A program made the position numbers and the translations under genes. DNA of 64,000 nt, taken from positions 248,001 to 312,000 of the forward strand of contig NZ_PGTC01000010.1 in the NCBI RefSeq assembly GCF_002786295.1, given 5' to 3'. The DNA is from Pseudooceanicola marinus. GTDB taxonomy: Bacteria; Pseudomonadota; Alphaproteobacteria; Rhodobacterales; Rhodobacteraceae. Within the stretch, counting starts at the first letter, position 1. The number at the start of each line of letters is the position of its first letter. Below are positions 9,503 to 21,787 of the stretch, in pieces. The notes under the pieces were generated by a model. It saw nothing but the letters and a program-made list of their open reading frames with translations, did not search any database and was not told the DNA's origin.

Positions 9503-9892
9503 TCAGAAGAACGCGGCGACATACATGACGCAGGTCGCCAGGAAGCCGCACATGAAAATGACGGACCGCCAGGGGGTCCAGCCGAAGGCGTAGGCGGGGA
9601 TGTAGACCGCGCGCGCCGCGGCATAGATCAGCGCGCAGGTGGCGGTCACGCCGTTGGCGCTGCCCGACAGCAGCACGACGGCAACGGCGCCGATGAAGAA
9701 GGGGAAGTTCTCGGTATGGTTGGCGAGCGCCCGGCGCAGGCGACCGGTCTGTTGCGAGAAATCCGGCAGGTCGTCGCGGGGGCCGGCATTGCCTTCGGGC
9801 CCGACATCGCGGGTCAGCAGCATCTGCGACCAGAAGACCAGGACGACGTGTTCCAGGGCCACGATGGCCAGGGCGATGAGTTCGGTGGTCAT
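9503..9892 (-). CDS. MAPEG family membrane protein (copy 1)
   Basis: A 129-residue four-helix protein resembling the next gene. It has LRRALANHTENFPFFIGAV in place of the [11 protein letters not shown] block and shares the [18 protein letters not shown] segment. Its ATG overlaps the stop of the upstream gene by 4 bases (ATGA), indicating coupled translation. It lies between odhB and lpdA and has no evident tie to the dehydrogenase complex. Confidence 0.85.
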   Translation of the reverse strand: MTTELIALAIVALEHVVLVFWSQMLLTRDVGPEGNAGPRDDLPDFSQQTGRLRRALANHTENFPFFIGAVAVVLLSGSANGVTATCALIYAAARAVYIPAYAFGWTPWRSVIFMCGFLATCVMYVAAFF

Positions 9893-10242
9893 GAGGGCAC
9901 CTTCTGTTGCGAGGCCCGGCGCGACCCGATCAGCGCATCAAGCGCGGCGACGCAGGCGAGAACGCCGATCAGCAGCTGCCCGATATTGCTCCACAGGAAC
10001 CCGCCGGAGATGGCGTAGAGGTAGAGCGCGGCGGCGAGGGTCAAGGTCATCGCGCAGATGCCCCGTTTCTGCGGCGTACGGTAGAGGGAAAGGAGCAGCC
10101 CGCCGCACAGGGCCATTTCCACGAGCAGGCGCCCCATGTCCATCAGGTCGGACCGCCCCGCACCGATCCGCGCTCCGGTCAGTACGAAATGCACGGCGCC
10201 GGTGGTCAGGATCAGCCAGAAGGAGAGGCGGGCAAGCTTCAT
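9889..10242 (-). CDS. Small four-helix membrane protein, unknown function
   Basis: A 117-residue protein with hydrophobic segments near residues 7-25, 40-55, 62-80 and 85-103, and a basic C-terminal tail. I do not recognise a family. It overlaps the first MAPEG gene by 4 bases, so the three membrane genes form one cotranscribed set between odhB and lpdA. The ribosome site upstream of 10242 is weak. Confidence 0.65.
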   Translation of the reverse strand: MKLARLSFWLILTTGAVHFVLTGARIGAGRSDLMDMGRLLVEMALCGGLLLSLYRTPQKRGICAMTLTLAAALYLYAISGGFLWSNIGQLLIGVLACVAALDALIGSRRASQQKVPS

Positions 10243-10264
10243 CGGACAGGTTCCGAAGGAAAAG

Positions 10265-10292
10265 GATGCGCCCGGAGTAGCCCGGGCGCATC
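10265..10292 (-). terminator. Terminator after odhB
   Basis: A perfect 11-bp inverted repeat (GATGCGCCCGG / CCGGGCGCATC) with a 6-base loop lies 10 bases after the odhB stop. On the minus strand it is followed by CCTTTTCC. It probably ends most of the suc-odh transcript before the membrane genes. Confidence 0.7.
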
Positions 10293-10301
10293 GGTCGTCT
10301 C

Positions 10302-11819
<1,518 letters not shown>

Positions 11820-11823
11820 GTCC

Positions 11824-14784
11824 TTACTTTCCTTCGATGGTCAGCGCTTCGTCGACGATCGACTCCTGCTGAGCTTTATGCTGTTTCGCCAGGCCCGTTG
11901 CGGGCGAAGCGGAGGCGAGACGGCCCACGTAGCGCGGGCGCTGATGGGTGGCGCCGATGCGGTTCAGACACCATTCGATGTTGGGCTCGATGAAGGACCA
12001 GGCGCCCTGGTTCTTGGGCTCTTCCTGGCACCAGATCATCTCGGCGCCCTTGAAGCGTTCCAGCTCCTTCACCAGCGAGATCGCGGGGAAGGGATAGAAC
12101 TGTTCGATCCGCATCAGGTAGATGTCGTCGATGCCGCGGGCATCGCGCTCTTCCAGCAGGTCGTAGTAGACCTTGCCCGAGCACATCACGACGCGCTTGA
12201 TCTTGTCGTCCGCGGCCAGCTTGGTGTCGGAATGGCCGCGTTCGGCGTCATCCCACAGCACACGGTGGAAGCTGGAGCCGGTGGTGAAATCCTCGGCCTT
12301 GCTGACGGCCAGCTTGTGGCGCAGCAGCGACTTCGGCGTCATCAGCACCAGCGGCTTGCGGAAGGAACGGTGCAGCTGACGGCGCAGGATGTGGAAGTAG
12401 TTGGCCGGCGTGGAGCAGTTGGCCACGATCCAGTTGTCGCCCCCGCACATCTGCAGGAAGCGTTCCAGGCGGGCGGAGGAGTGTTCCGGGCCCTGACCTT
12501 CGTAGCCATGGGGCAGCAGCATTACCAGGCCGGACATCCGCAGCCATTTGGATTCGCCCGAGCTGATGAACTGGTCGAACATGATCTGCGCGCCGTTGGC
12601 GAAGTCGCCGAACTGGGCTTCCCACATCACCAGGGCGTTCGGCTCGGCCAACGAGTAGCCGTACTCAAAACCCAGCACCGCGTATTCCGACAGCATCGAG
12701 TCGATGACCTCGTAACGGGCCTGACCGGGTTTGATGTTGTTCAGCGGGTAGTAGCGTTCCTCGGTCTCCTGGTTGATCAGGGCCGAGTGCCGCTGCGAGA
12801 AGGTGCCGCGGGTACTGTCCTGGCCCGCCAGTCGGACCGGGTAGCCTTCCGTCAGCAGCGAGCCGAAGGCCAGAGCCTCGCCGGTGGCCCAGTCGAAGCC
12901 TTCGCCGGTCTCGAACATCTTGGCCTTGGTTTCCAGCAGGCGACCGACGGTGCGGTGCAGCGGATAGCCCTCGGGCGCGGTGGTCAGCGACTTGCCGACC
13001 TCGGCCATCAGATCTTCGCTGATCGCGGTCTCGCCGCGCTGGTAATCCTCTTTCTCGCGCTCCAGGCCCGACCACTTGCCGTCCAGCCAGTCGGCCTTGT
13101 TCGGCTTGTATTCCTTGCCGGCCTCGAACTCCTCGTTCAGATGGGCCTGGAAGGCGGCCTTCATGTCCTCGATCTCGCCCTCGGGGATCAGGCCATCCTT
13201 GACCAGGCGATCCGTGTAGAGCGAGAGGGTCGTTTTGTGACCCTTGATGTTCTTGTACATGATCGGGTTGGTGAACATCGGCTCGTCGCCTTCGTTGTGA
13301 CCAAACCGGCGGTAGCAGAAGATGTCGATCACGACGTCCTTGTGGAACTTCTGGCGATACTCGGTGGCCACCTTGGCGGCGTGGACCACGGCCTCGGGGT
13401 CATCCCCGTTGACGTGGAAGATCGGCGCCTCGACCATCAGGGCGATGTCGGTGGGGTAGGGGGAGCTGCGCGAGAAGTGCGGCGCGGTGGTGAAACCGAT
13501 CTGGTTGTTCACCACGATGTGGATCGTGCCACCGGTGCGGTGACCGACCAGGCCCGACAGGCCGAAGCATTCCGCCACGACGCCCTGGCCCGCGAAGGCG
13601 GCATCGCCGTGCAGCAGCACGGGGATGGTGGAGGTGCGTTCGGCATCGTTCAGCTGCGCCTGCTTGGCGCGTGCCTTGCCCAGCACCACCGGGTTCACGG
13701 CTTCCAGGTGCGAGGGGTTGGCGGTCAGTGACAGGTGCACGGTGTTGCCGTCGAACTCTCGGTCCGAGGAGGCGCCGAGGTGATATTTCACGTCGCCGGA
13801 GCCGTCGACATCCTCGGGTTTGAAGGAGCCGCCCTGGAATTCGTTGAAGATGGCGCGGTAGGGCTTGGACATCACGTTGGCCAGCACCGAAAGGCGGCCG
13901 CGGTGCGGCATGCCGATCACAACTTCCTTGGCGCCCAGGTTGCCGCCGCGCTTGATGATCTGTTCCATCGCGGGGATCAGCGCCTCGCCACCGTCGAGAC
14001 CGAACCGCTTGGTGCCCATGTATTTCACATGCAGGAACTTCTCGAAGCCCTCGGCCTCGACCAGCTTGTTCAGGATGGCGCGGCGGCCCTCACGGGTGAA
14101 CTTGATCTCCTTGCCGAAGCCCTCGATCCGTTCCTTCAGCCAGGCGGATTGTTCCGGGTCGGAGATGTGCATGTACTGCAGCGCGAAGGTGCCGCAGTAG
14201 GTGCGCTTCACGATGTCCAGAATCTGGCGCATCGAGGCGATCTGCAGGCCCAGGACGTTGTCGATGAAGATCGGGCGATCCATGTCGGCGTCGGTGAAGC
14301 CGTAGGATTTCGGGTCCAGTTCGGGGTGCTCGACCGGGTCCTTCATGCCCAGCGGGTCCAGGTCGGCGGCCAGGTGGCCACGGATCCGGTAGGCGCGGAT
14401 CAGCATGATGGCGCGGATGCTGTCCAGAACGGCCCGCTTCACGGCATCGTCGGAAACCTCGACGCCCTTCTCGGCGGCCTTTTCCTGGATCTTCTTGCCG
14501 GCGTCCTTGCTTTCCGCCGGGGCGGGCCACATGCCGTCCAGCGCCGCGGTCAGGTCGTCGTTCGGCGTCGGCGGCCAGTCCTTGCGCGACCAGGAGGGGC
14601 CTTCGGCCTCTTTCGTGGCATCGCTGCCGCTGTCGCCCAGGGTGGCGAAGAACTCGGCCCAGGCGTCATCGACCGCGGAGGGGTCATTGGCCCAGCGGGC
14701 GTACAGCTGTTCGAGGTAGGCGGCGTTGTGCCCCTGCATGAAGCTTGAGGCGTGGAAAAGGTCGTTGGGGCTCTGGTCGTTCAT
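11824..14784 (-). CDS. odhA: 2-oxoglutarate dehydrogenase E1
   Basis: E1 is the thiamine-diphosphate enzyme that decarboxylates 2-oxoglutarate. The 986-residue protein begins [20 protein letters not shown], the usual N-terminus with the E2-binding helix; an AGGTG site lies 5 bases before the double ATG at 14787/14784. Clear motifs are GMPHRGRL near residue 315, [10 protein letters not shown] near 425 and [14 protein letters not shown] near 480, which together build the ThDP/Mg site. The length is normal for the family. It lies downstream of sucCD and DUF805 and directly upstream of odhB. Confidence 0.95.
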   Translation of the reverse strand: MNDQSPNDLFHASSFMQGHNAAYLEQLYARWANDPSAVDDAWAEFFATLGDSGSDATKEAEGPSWSRKDWPPTPNDDLTAALDGMWPAPAESKDAGKKIQEKAAEKGVEVSDDAVKRAVLDSIRAIMLIRAYRIRGHLAADLDPLGMKDPVEHPELDPKSYGFTDADMDRPIFIDNVLGLQIASMRQILDIVKRTYCGTFALQYMHISDPEQSAWLKERIEGFGKEIKFTREGRRAILNKLVEAEGFEKFLHVKYMGTKRFGLDGGEALIPAMEQIIKRGGNLGAKEVVIGMPHRGRLSVLANVMSKPYRAIFNEFQGGSFKPEDVDGSGDVKYHLGASSDREFDGNTVHLSLTANPSHLEAVNPVVLGKARAKQAQLNDAERTSTIPVLLHGDAAFAGQGVVAECFGLSGLVGHRTGGTIHIVVNNQIGFTTAPHFSRSSPYPTDIALMVEAPIFHVNGDDPEAVVHAAKVATEYRQKFHKDVVIDIFCYRRFGHNEGDEPMFTNPIMYKNIKGHKTTLSLYTDRLVKDGLIPEGEIEDMKAAFQAHLNEEFEAGKEYKPNKADWLDGKWSGLEREKEDYQRGETAISEDLMAEVGKSLTTAPEGYPLHRTVGRLLETKAKMFETGEGFDWATGEALAFGSLLTEGYPVRLAGQDSTRGTFSQRHSALINQETEERYYPLNNIKPGQARYEVIDSMLSEYAVLGFEYGYSLAEPNALVMWEAQFGDFANGAQIMFDQFISSGESKWLRMSGLVMLLPHGYEGQGPEHSSARLERFLQMCGGDNWIVANCSTPANYFHILRRQLHRSFRKPLVLMTPKSLLRHKLAVSKAEDFTTGSSFHRVLWDDAERGHSDTKLAADDKIKRVVMCSGKVYYDLLEERDARGIDDIYLMRIEQFYPFPAISLVKELERFKGAEMIWCQEEPKNQGAWSFIEPNIEWCLNRIGATHQRPRYVGRLASASPATGLAKQHKAQQESIVDEALTIEGK

Positions 14785-14890
14785 CATGTCACCTGCGGGA
14801 CGAAACGGAGGGTCATCTGGTGGCGGGCGGGGGCCTGGGGTGGGGCCCCGGGCGGGGCGGCGGAAGGCGGGCTGTGGCAGTCGAGCGGTC

Positions 14891-15433
14891 TCATGCGGCA
14901 CCTCGCGGCGCGGGGGCCGGGCCCCAGCGGTTCTCCTGCGGGTCGCTGGGCCGGGTCAGCCACCAGATCACGATCAGGGGCGACAGCACGCAGACGATCA
15001 GGGCGATCACCAGGACGATCCCGGCCAGCCCTTCCAGCTGCCCGGCGCCGATGCCGGCACCGAAGGGGTCGGCGAAGTTGAAGGCGCCGATGAAGCCCGC
15101 GTAGGTGATCGTGCCGATGATGGCGATGAAAGGGTAGAGCAGGAAGATCCCGCTGCGGCCGGTGTCATGCATCCGGCGCCAGCCGGCGGCGAGCCAGGGC
15201 AGCAGCATGGCCAGGCTGAACAGCGAGGACAGGGGGCCATCGGACGAGGCGCTGACGCTGCCCGGCCCCGTGGTGATCTCGGCGGTGCCGAACAGGATGC
15301 CGTCGACGATCCCCAGGAGGATCGACGCGATCACATTGAACAGGACGAACCACCAGTATTCCGGGCGGGACGCCCGGCCCGAGAAGGTCACGTATTTGCG
15401 CAGGCAGGTGCGGACGGCCTCGGTGAAGCTCAT
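14891..15433 (-). CDS. DUF805 membrane protein
   Basis: A 180-residue protein with the DUF805 signature: FSGRASRPEYWWFVLFN near residues 18-34, AAGWRRMHDTGRSGIFLL near 90-107, and four hydrophobic segments. Function is unknown. The start at 15433 gives the family N-terminus (SFTEAVRTCLRKY); the frame continues upstream to 15514 without conservation. It is inserted between sucD and odhA on the same strand, with 178 and 106 bp on either side. Confidence 0.85.
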   Translation of the reverse strand: MSFTEAVRTCLRKYVTFSGRASRPEYWWFVLFNVIASILLGIVDGILFGTAEITTGPGSVSASSDGPLSSLFSLAMLLPWLAAGWRRMHDTGRSGIFLLYPFIAIIGTITYAGFIGAFNFADPFGAGIGAGQLEGLAGIVLVIALIVCVLSPLIVIWWLTRPSDPQENRWGPAPAPRGAA

Positions 15434-15537
15434 GACAGGAACTCCCGGGGCAGGCACGGATCCGGTTCTGCTTGGTCTCGTGACATTGGTTTTCTCGTTT
15501 CCCCCGTACCACATGGGGGTTCAGCATCGGGTGGCAA

Positions 15538-15567
15538 GGGCCGCATCACGCAAACGCGATGCGGCCC
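15538..15567 (-). terminator. Hairpin after sucD
   Basis: A perfect 10-bp inverted repeat (GGGCCGCATC / GATGCGGCCC) with a 10-base loop lies 44 bases after the sucD stop. There is no T run on the minus strand, so it may be an mRNA-stability element or weak attenuator rather than a full terminator. Confidence 0.45.
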
Positions 15568-15611
15568 ACGCCTTTATCTGGCGTGACGCAGGCTATGCCC
15601 GCAGTCGGGCA

Positions 15612-16496
15612 TCAGCCCTTGATGGCCTTCAGCACGGCCTCACCGAGACCGGCAGGGCTGTCCGCGACGACGATACCGGCCGACTTCATGGCTTCGATCT
15701 TGTCTTCGGCACCGCCCTTGCCACCGGCGACGATGGCGCCCGCGTGGCCCATGCGGCGGCCCGGAGGCGCGGTACGGCCAGCGATGAAACCGGCGGTCGG
15801 CTTCCAGCGGCCCTTCTTCTTCTCGTCGGCCAGGAACTGTGCGGCTTCCTCTTCGGCCGAGCCACCGATCTCGCCGATCATGATGATCGACTCGGTTTCC
15901 GGGTCCTTGAGGAACATTTCCAGCACTTCCAGGTGCTCGGTGCCCTTGATCGGGTCACCGCCGATGCCGACGGCCGAGGACTGGCCCAGGCCCGCGTCGG
16001 TGGTCTGCTTGACCGCCTCGTAGGTCAGGGTGCCCGAACGGGACACGACGCCGACCGAGCCACGCTTGTGGATATGGCCGGGCATGATGCCGATCTTGCA
16101 GGCGCCGGGGGTGATGACACCCGGGCAGTTCGGGCCGATCAGGCGCGAGTTGGAGTTCTTCAGCGCGGCCTTCACCTTCATCATGTCGAGGACGGGGATG
16201 CCCTCGGTGATGCAGACGATCAGCGGGATTTCCGCGTCGATGGCTTCCAGGATCGAGTCGGCCGCGAAGGGCGGCGGAACGTAGATCACGGAGGCATTGG
16301 CGCCGGTCTTCTCGACCGCCTCGGCCACGCCGTCGAAGACGGGCAGGTCGAGGTGCGTGGTGCCGCCCTTGCCGGGGGTCACGCCGCCGACCATCTTGGT
16401 GCCGTAGGCGATCGCCTGTTCGGAGTGGAAGGTACCCTGCGAGCCGGTGAAGCCCTGGCAGATGACCTTGGTGTTTTCGTCAACGAGAACTGCCAT
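15612..16496 (-). CDS. sucD: Succinyl-CoA synthetase alpha subunit
   Basis: With SucC this makes succinate and a nucleoside triphosphate from succinyl-CoA. The 294-residue protein has the CoA-binding N-terminus ([16 protein letters not shown]), the IGPNCPGVI segment near residue 122, and the phosphorylated His in [14 protein letters not shown] near 247. The start lies 4 bases after the sucC stop, so the pair is coupled. Succinyl-CoA is also an end product of the ethylmalonyl-CoA pathway encoded nearby. Confidence 0.96.
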   Translation of the reverse strand: MAVLVDENTKVICQGFTGSQGTFHSEQAIAYGTKMVGGVTPGKGGTTHLDLPVFDGVAEAVEKTGANASVIYVPPPFAADSILEAIDAEIPLIVCITEGIPVLDMMKVKAALKNSNSRLIGPNCPGVITPGACKIGIMPGHIHKRGSVGVVSRSGTLTYEAVKQTTDAGLGQSSAVGIGGDPIKGTEHLEVLEMFLKDPETESIIMIGEIGGSAEEEAAQFLADEKKKGRWKPTAGFIAGRTAPPGRRMGHAGAIVAGGKGGAEDKIEAMKSAGIVVADSPAGLGEAVLKAIKG

Positions 16497-16500
16497 TGTC

Positions 16501-17694
16501 TTAGCCCTTCACTGCTTTCACGATTTTCTCGGCGCCGTCGGACAGGTTGTCTGCCGCGATGACGTTCAGGCCGGAGGATGCGATGATCTCCTTGCCCTGG
16601 TCGACGTTGGTGCCTTCCAGACGGACGACCAGCGGCACTTCCAGGCCGACTTCCTTCACGGCCGCGATCACGCCCTCGGCGATGACGTCGCAGCGCATGA
16701 TGCCGCCGAAGATGTTGACCAGGATGCCCTTCACGTTCTTGTCGGACGTGATGATCTTGAAGGCCTCGGTCACCTTCTCCTTGGTGGCGCCGCCGCCGAC
16801 GTCGAGGAAGTTGGCGGGTTCCGCACCGTAGAGCTTGATGATGTCCATCGTCGCCATGGCCAGGCCTGCGCCGTTCACCATGCAGCCGATCTCACCGTCC
16901 AGCGCGATGTAGTTCAGGTCGTACTTGGAGGCCGCCAGTTCCTTGGCGTCTTCCTCGGTCTCGTCGCGCAGGGCGGCGATGTCGGCGTGGCGGTAGACCG
17001 CGTTGCCGTCGAAGCCGACCTTGGCGTCGAGGACCTTCAGGTTGCCGTCGGGCATGACGATCAGCGGGTTGATCTCCAGCTGTTCCATGTCCTTGTCCAT
17101 GAAGGCACGGTAAAGGTCGCCGATCAGCTTCACGCACTGCTTCATCGCGGCGCCCTTCAGCCCGAGGGCGAAGGCGACCTTGCGGCCGTGGAACGGCGCA
17201 TAGCCGGTGGCCGGGTCGATGGAGAAGCTGAGGATCTTCTCGGGGGTCGATGCCGCCACTTCCTCGATGTCCATGCCGCCCTCGGTGGAGCAGACCACGG
17301 AGACGGAGGAGGTCACGCGGTCGACCAGCAGGGCCAGGTACAGCTCACGCTCGATGTCGGAGCCGGCTTCGATGTAGATGCGGTTGACCTGCTTGCCGGC
17401 GGGGCCGGTCTGGTGCGTCACCAGGGTCTTGCCCAGCATCTTCTTGGCTTCGGCTTCGGCCTCTTCGACCGATTTCGCCAGGCGCACACCGCCCTTTTCG
17501 CCGGCGCTCTCTTCCACGAAATGGCCCTTGCCGCGACCGCCTGCGTGGATCTGTGCCTTCACGACCCACAGCGGGCCGTCCAGTTCGCCGGCGGCGGTCT
17601 TGGCTTCGTCAGCCTTCAGAACCGCGCGACCTTCCGAAACCGGGGCGCCATATTCGCGAAGGATCGCCTTCGCCTGATATTCATGGATATTCAT
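16501..17694 (-). CDS. sucC: Succinyl-CoA synthetase beta subunit
   Basis: The 397-residue subunit holds the nucleotide and succinate sites. It starts [16 protein letters not shown], has the ATP-grasp region with [14 protein letters not shown] (residues 45-58), and ends with the nucleotide/CoA-ligase domain ([15 protein letters not shown] near 325). It is the first gene of the suc-odh series. A 388-bp gap with a paired palindrome and the mdh terminator precede it, so it has its own promoter. Confidence 0.96.
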   Translation of the reverse strand: MNIHEYQAKAILREYGAPVSEGRAVLKADEAKTAAGELDGPLWVVKAQIHAGGRGKGHFVEESAGEKGGVRLAKSVEEAEAEAKKMLGKTLVTHQTGPAGKQVNRIYIEAGSDIERELYLALLVDRVTSSVSVVCSTEGGMDIEEVAASTPEKILSFSIDPATGYAPFHGRKVAFALGLKGAAMKQCVKLIGDLYRAFMDKDMEQLEINPLIVMPDGNLKVLDAKVGFDGNAVYRHADIAALRDETEEDAKELAASKYDLNYIALDGEIGCMVNGAGLAMATMDIIKLYGAEPANFLDVGGGATKEKVTEAFKIITSDKNVKGILVNIFGGIMRCDVIAEGVIAAVKEVGLEVPLVVRLEGTNVDQGKEIIASSGLNVIAADNLSDGAEKIVKAVKG

Positions 17695-17802
17695 GAACTC
17701 CGTCCCTCGTTTGCTACGATTGCCATCGGTAGTGGCACAGTCTTACCCGCCGATGAACCTATTTTTGCAGGGGTGGGAGAAATTCTGCCTATTTTCTTGA
17801 GT

Positions 17803-17835
17803 TTGTGATCACGCGCGGAAAAGCTGTGATCACAA
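17803..17835 (-). promoter_or_regulatory. Paired GTGATCAC palindromes upstream of sucC
   Basis: On the minus strand the sequence reads TTGTGATCACA, then 12 bases, then GTGATCACAA. The two 8-bp palindromes are 21 bp apart start to start, about two helical turns, and the downstream one ends 108 nt before the sucC ATG. An A-rich stretch (AAGAAAATAGG) follows. The same arrangement precedes sdhC at 23093-23123. Binding protein unknown; inferred operator. Confidence 0.7.
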
Positions 17836-18019
17836 CGCCCGGCAGAGGGGGCGAAAGCGCTGCTCGCCGCGCCCTTCTTGGGGAATCGCGGGGCGTCGAG
17901 ATCGGCGGTTTACCTGTTGAACCTAGCGTCAAAACACCGGTTCGCGCAAATGAGGAGAGCTTTTGCCAAACATCACGCCGCCCGCGCGGGTGCGCGGCTT
18001 TAGGCCAAGGCGAAAAAGA

Positions 18020-18049
18020 AAACGGGCCGCGTAGATGCGCGGCCCGTTT
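18020..18049 (-). terminator. Strong terminator of mdh
   Basis: A perfect 12-bp inverted repeat (AAACGGGCCGCG / CGCGGCCCGTTT) with a 6-base loop lies 33 bases after the mdh stop. On the minus strand it is followed by TTTTCTTTTTCG. It separates mdh from sucC transcription. Confidence 0.85.
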
Positions 18050-18082
18050 CCGAAACTGTGGTTGGTGGTTGGCGTGGCCGGG

Positions 18083-19099
<1,017 letters not shown>

Positions 19100-19394
19100 T
19101 CAGGACGCAAGGGTGCAGGGGCGCGTGACGCGGGTGCCGCTGGTCAAGGAATGGTGAAAAATGACTTGATTTCAAGGCTCTCCCGGCGCGGACGGGGGCA
19201 CCTGTTCAGCCTGTCAGCGCGCGGCCTGCCGCCTCTGCGGGCATGTTAGCGGTCGCAGGCTGCAAGCCATGTCGGGCCGGGGAGGGCGCGCGGCGCGATT
19301 CTTTCCGGGCATGACACAGGCCGGGGCCCACGTTCCGGGTCAGACCTTGCGAGCAGGCCCGTTTCGTCTGCTGCCCGGTCCGGTCATGAGCCGG

Positions 19395-19778
19395 TTAGGC
19401 GTCCTGGTCATCGACTGGCAGAGCTTCGTTCAGACGCTCAAAGGCCTGGCCGCTGGCGATCAGGCAGGTGATCCCCTGAGGTGAGGTGGCGGTGATCGTC
19501 CAGGTGCCGCTGTCGTCGGAGGCGAAAACCTCGATCACCGCGTTGTTGGCGCTCAGGCCGATCGACTTGCGGGTCTCGCCATAGCCCTCGGCCAGCCGGT
19601 CCACCACGACGTCACGCGGCGCGCAGGCGCGGGTGCTACTGGTGGCGGTCTGGGCCGCGACAGCGGCGGGGGAGAGCATCGGCAACAGGCACAGCAGCGC
19701 GACAAGGCCGTGCAGGGGAGGGCGCTTGCGGGGCCGGCGCCCAGGTTCGCGGCGGAGACAGGTCGGGGAATGACGCAT
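19395..19778 (-). CDS. Small secreted protein, unknown function
   Basis: A 127-residue protein if started at 19778. A basic N-terminus is followed by a hydrophobic stretch (about residues 24-42, HGLVALLCLLPMLSPAAVAA) that looks like a signal peptide with an AxA cleavage site. The mature part, about 80 residues, contains two Cys that could pair (ACAPRD and TCLIASG). It is a type of conserved Rhodobacterales hypothetical protein near mdh; I cannot name a family. Confidence 0.65.
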   Translation of the reverse strand: MRHSPTCLRREPGRRPRKRPPLHGLVALLCLLPMLSPAAVAAQTATSSTRACAPRDVVVDRLAEGYGETRKSIGLSANNAVIEVFASDDSGTWTITATSPQGITCLIASGQAFERLNEALPVDDQDA

Positions 19779-20103
19779 TCTGACCCTTTCAAGCTGGAGC
19801 CGGTCCCGGGCGGGGGCCGGCAGGTCGCGGGCAGGTGGCACGCGGGCGGCCTGGCCCCCGGCGTCTCTATCCTGTCGGCGCGGTCCCGTTCCGGCCCGTG
19901 ACGCGTTCAGCCTGCGGGAGAAGATCCTGAAATCTGGTTAACAGCGCGGCCGAAGGCGCTATCTTGGTCACGAGATCCTCGCCCGTGGCGTCCCGATGCG
20001 GCGTTGCGGCGAAAATTGCCCCCAGGGTGCGGTTTGGGCTTGAAGCAATCGGTCCCTTTGTGTCACCTCTGCGCAAGAAAATTACTCAGCTGAGGTTGTC
20101 CCC

Positions 20104-20958
20104 ATGGAAACCACCCTGCGCCCCTACCGCTCCCTTCTCTATATCCCCGGCTCAAAAGACCGCGCGCTGGAGAAGGCGCGCAGCCTTCCGGTCGATGCGA
20201 TCCTGTTCGATCTGGAAGATGCCGTGATGCCCGAGGCCAAGGTGGGCGCGCGTGACACGCTCACCGCCGCGCTGGCCGAAGGGGGCTTTGGCCCGCGGGC
20301 CAAGATCGTGCGGGTCAACGGGCTGGACACCGAATGGGGGCGCGGGGACGTGGCCGCGCTGGAGGGCGCCGACATCGACGCGATCCTGCTGCCCAAGGTC
20401 ATTTCCGCTGCCGATATCGACGCGCTGGCCGCGCTCTGCGACGTGCCGATCTGGGCGATGATGGAAACCCCGCTGGCCATCTTCAACGCGCTGGAGATCG
20501 CTGCGCACCCCCGTGTGCAGGGCTTCGTCGCCGGCACCAACGATCTGGCGAAGGAGCTGAACTGCCGCACGCGGCCGGACCGGTTGCCGATGCAGATGGC
20601 GCTGCAGACCATTCTGATGGCCGCCCGGGCCCATGACGTGATCGCCGCCGACGGGGTTTACAACCAGTTCAAGGATGAGGCCGGATTGGAAGCCGAGTGC
20701 GAGCAGGGCCGCGATCTGGGCTTCGACGGCAAGACGCTGATTCATCCCGCCCAGCTGGAGGTCGCCAACCGCGTCTTCGCCCCGTCGGAGGCCGAGGTCG
20801 AGCTGGCCCGGCGGCAGATCGCCGCCTACGAGGAGGTGCTGGAGACCGGGCAGGGAGTTGCCGTGGTCGACGGCAAGATCGTCGAGAACCTGCATGTGGA
20901 GACCGCGCGCAAGACGCTGGCCAAGGCAGAGGCGATCGCACAGCCGGCGCTTGCATAG
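20104..20958 (+). CDS. mcl2: (3S)-malyl-CoA thioesterase (CitE/HpcH-HpaI fold)
   Basis: A 284-residue member of the CitE-like lyase family. It has YRSLLYIPGSKDRALEKA near residues 8-25, FDLEDAV near 35-41 (Mg/CoA region), MMETPLAIFNA near 120 and GTNDLAKEL near 144. In Rhodobacter sphaeroides the paralogue Mcl2 hydrolyses (3S)-malyl-CoA to malate and CoA, while Mcl1 does the lyase step. The assignment to Mcl2 rather than a lyase rests on length and on neighbouring mch, sdh and mdh, which match the arrangement I recall for that organism. CitE-like lyase is the safe family-level name. Confidence 0.78.
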   Translation: METTLRPYRSLLYIPGSKDRALEKARSLPVDAILFDLEDAVMPEAKVGARDTLTAALAEGGFGPRAKIVRVNGLDTEWGRGDVAALEGADIDAILLPKVISAADIDALAALCDVPIWAMMETPLAIFNALEIAAHPRVQGFVAGTNDLAKELNCRTRPDRLPMQMALQTILMAARAHDVIAADGVYNQFKDEAGLEAECEQGRDLGFDGKTLIHPAQLEVANRVFAPSEAEVELARRQIAAYEEVLETGQGVAVVDGKIVENLHVETARKTLAKAEAIAQPALA

Positions 20959-21026
20959 CAGCCATTGCGCCGGCGGGCCGGGCAGACCAGTGTGGGCGTC
21001 GAACGCACTACCAAGAGGCACCTTTC

Positions 21027-21575
21027 ATGGCACTCATCCTGCTCGGCCTGATCCTGTGGACCTGGCCCCACGTAATGAAGGAATATACCCCCGGTCTGCG
21101 TGCCGGGATGTCCGAGGGCACCGCCAAGGGGGGGATCGCGGTCGCCGCTGTCCTTGCCATCGTCCTGATGGTGCTGGGGTATCGCTCGGCCGAATTCGTC
21201 CATGTCTACGCGCCACCGGCCTGGGGGCAGCACCTGAACAACCTGCTGATGCTCTTTTCCGTCGCGCTCTTCGGCGCGGCCAAGGGCACCAGCCACCTGC
21301 GCGCCTGGGTGCGGCACCCGATGTTCGCGGGCACCATCCTGTGGGGCCTGTCGCACCTGCTGGTGCGCGGCGACGCGGCTTCGATTCTGCTGTTCGGGGG
21401 CATGATCCTGTGGGCCGTGGCCGGTTGGGTCGTGACCAACCGCCGTCAACCCGCGCCTGCGCCCATCGTGCCCTCGGTGAAGAAGGACGTGATCCTGATC
21501 GTCGTGACCCTGGTGGTCTACGCCGTCATCGTCCTGATCCACGGCCTCGTCGGCCCCAGCCCCCTGCCCATGTGA
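21027..21575 (+). CDS. NnrU family membrane protein
   Basis: A 182-residue protein with about five or six hydrophobic helices. The middle holds the NnrU-type segment KGTSHLRAWVRHPMFAGTILWGLSHLLVRGD, conserved in NnrU and isoprenoid-methyltransferase-like membrane proteins. NnrU was first described beside nitric-oxide reductase genes but its biochemical role is not known. The ATG at 21027 has an AAGAGG site; the frame remains open upstream into mcl2 without conservation. It lies in one run with mcl2, DUF1737 and mch. Confidence 0.8.
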   Translation: MALILLGLILWTWPHVMKEYTPGLRAGMSEGTAKGGIAVAAVLAIVLMVLGYRSAEFVHVYAPPAWGQHLNNLLMLFSVALFGAAKGTSHLRAWVRHPMFAGTILWGLSHLLVRGDAASILLFGGMILWAVAGWVVTNRRQPAPAPIVPSVKKDVILIVVTLVVYAVIVLIHGLVGPSPLPM

Positions 21576-21582
21576 GGACGCC

Positions 21583-21786
21583 ATGAAGCTCTATCGTTTC
21601 CTGTCCGAAGACGACACCTCCGCCTTCTGCCACAAGGTTACCGCCGCGCTGAATGCCGGCTGGGCGCTGCATGGCGATCCGACCTACGCCTATGATGCCG
21701 CCAACGGCACCATGCGCTGCGGCCAGGCGGTAGTGAAGGAGGTCGACGGTACCTATTCCCCCGACATAAAGCTTGGAGCCTACTGA
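21583..21786 (+). CDS. DUF1737 small protein
   Basis: A 67-residue protein with the DUF1737 pattern: MKLYRFLSEDDTSAFCHKV at the start, LNAGWALHGDPTYAYD in the middle, and CGQAVVKEV near the end. Function is unknown. It starts 7 bases after the NnrU stop, and mch follows 1 base after its stop, so it is certainly cotranscribed. Confidence 0.85.
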   Translation: MKLYRFLSEDDTSAFCHKVTAALNAGWALHGDPTYAYDAANGTMRCGQAVVKEVDGTYSPDIKLGAY

Positions 21787-21787
21787 G

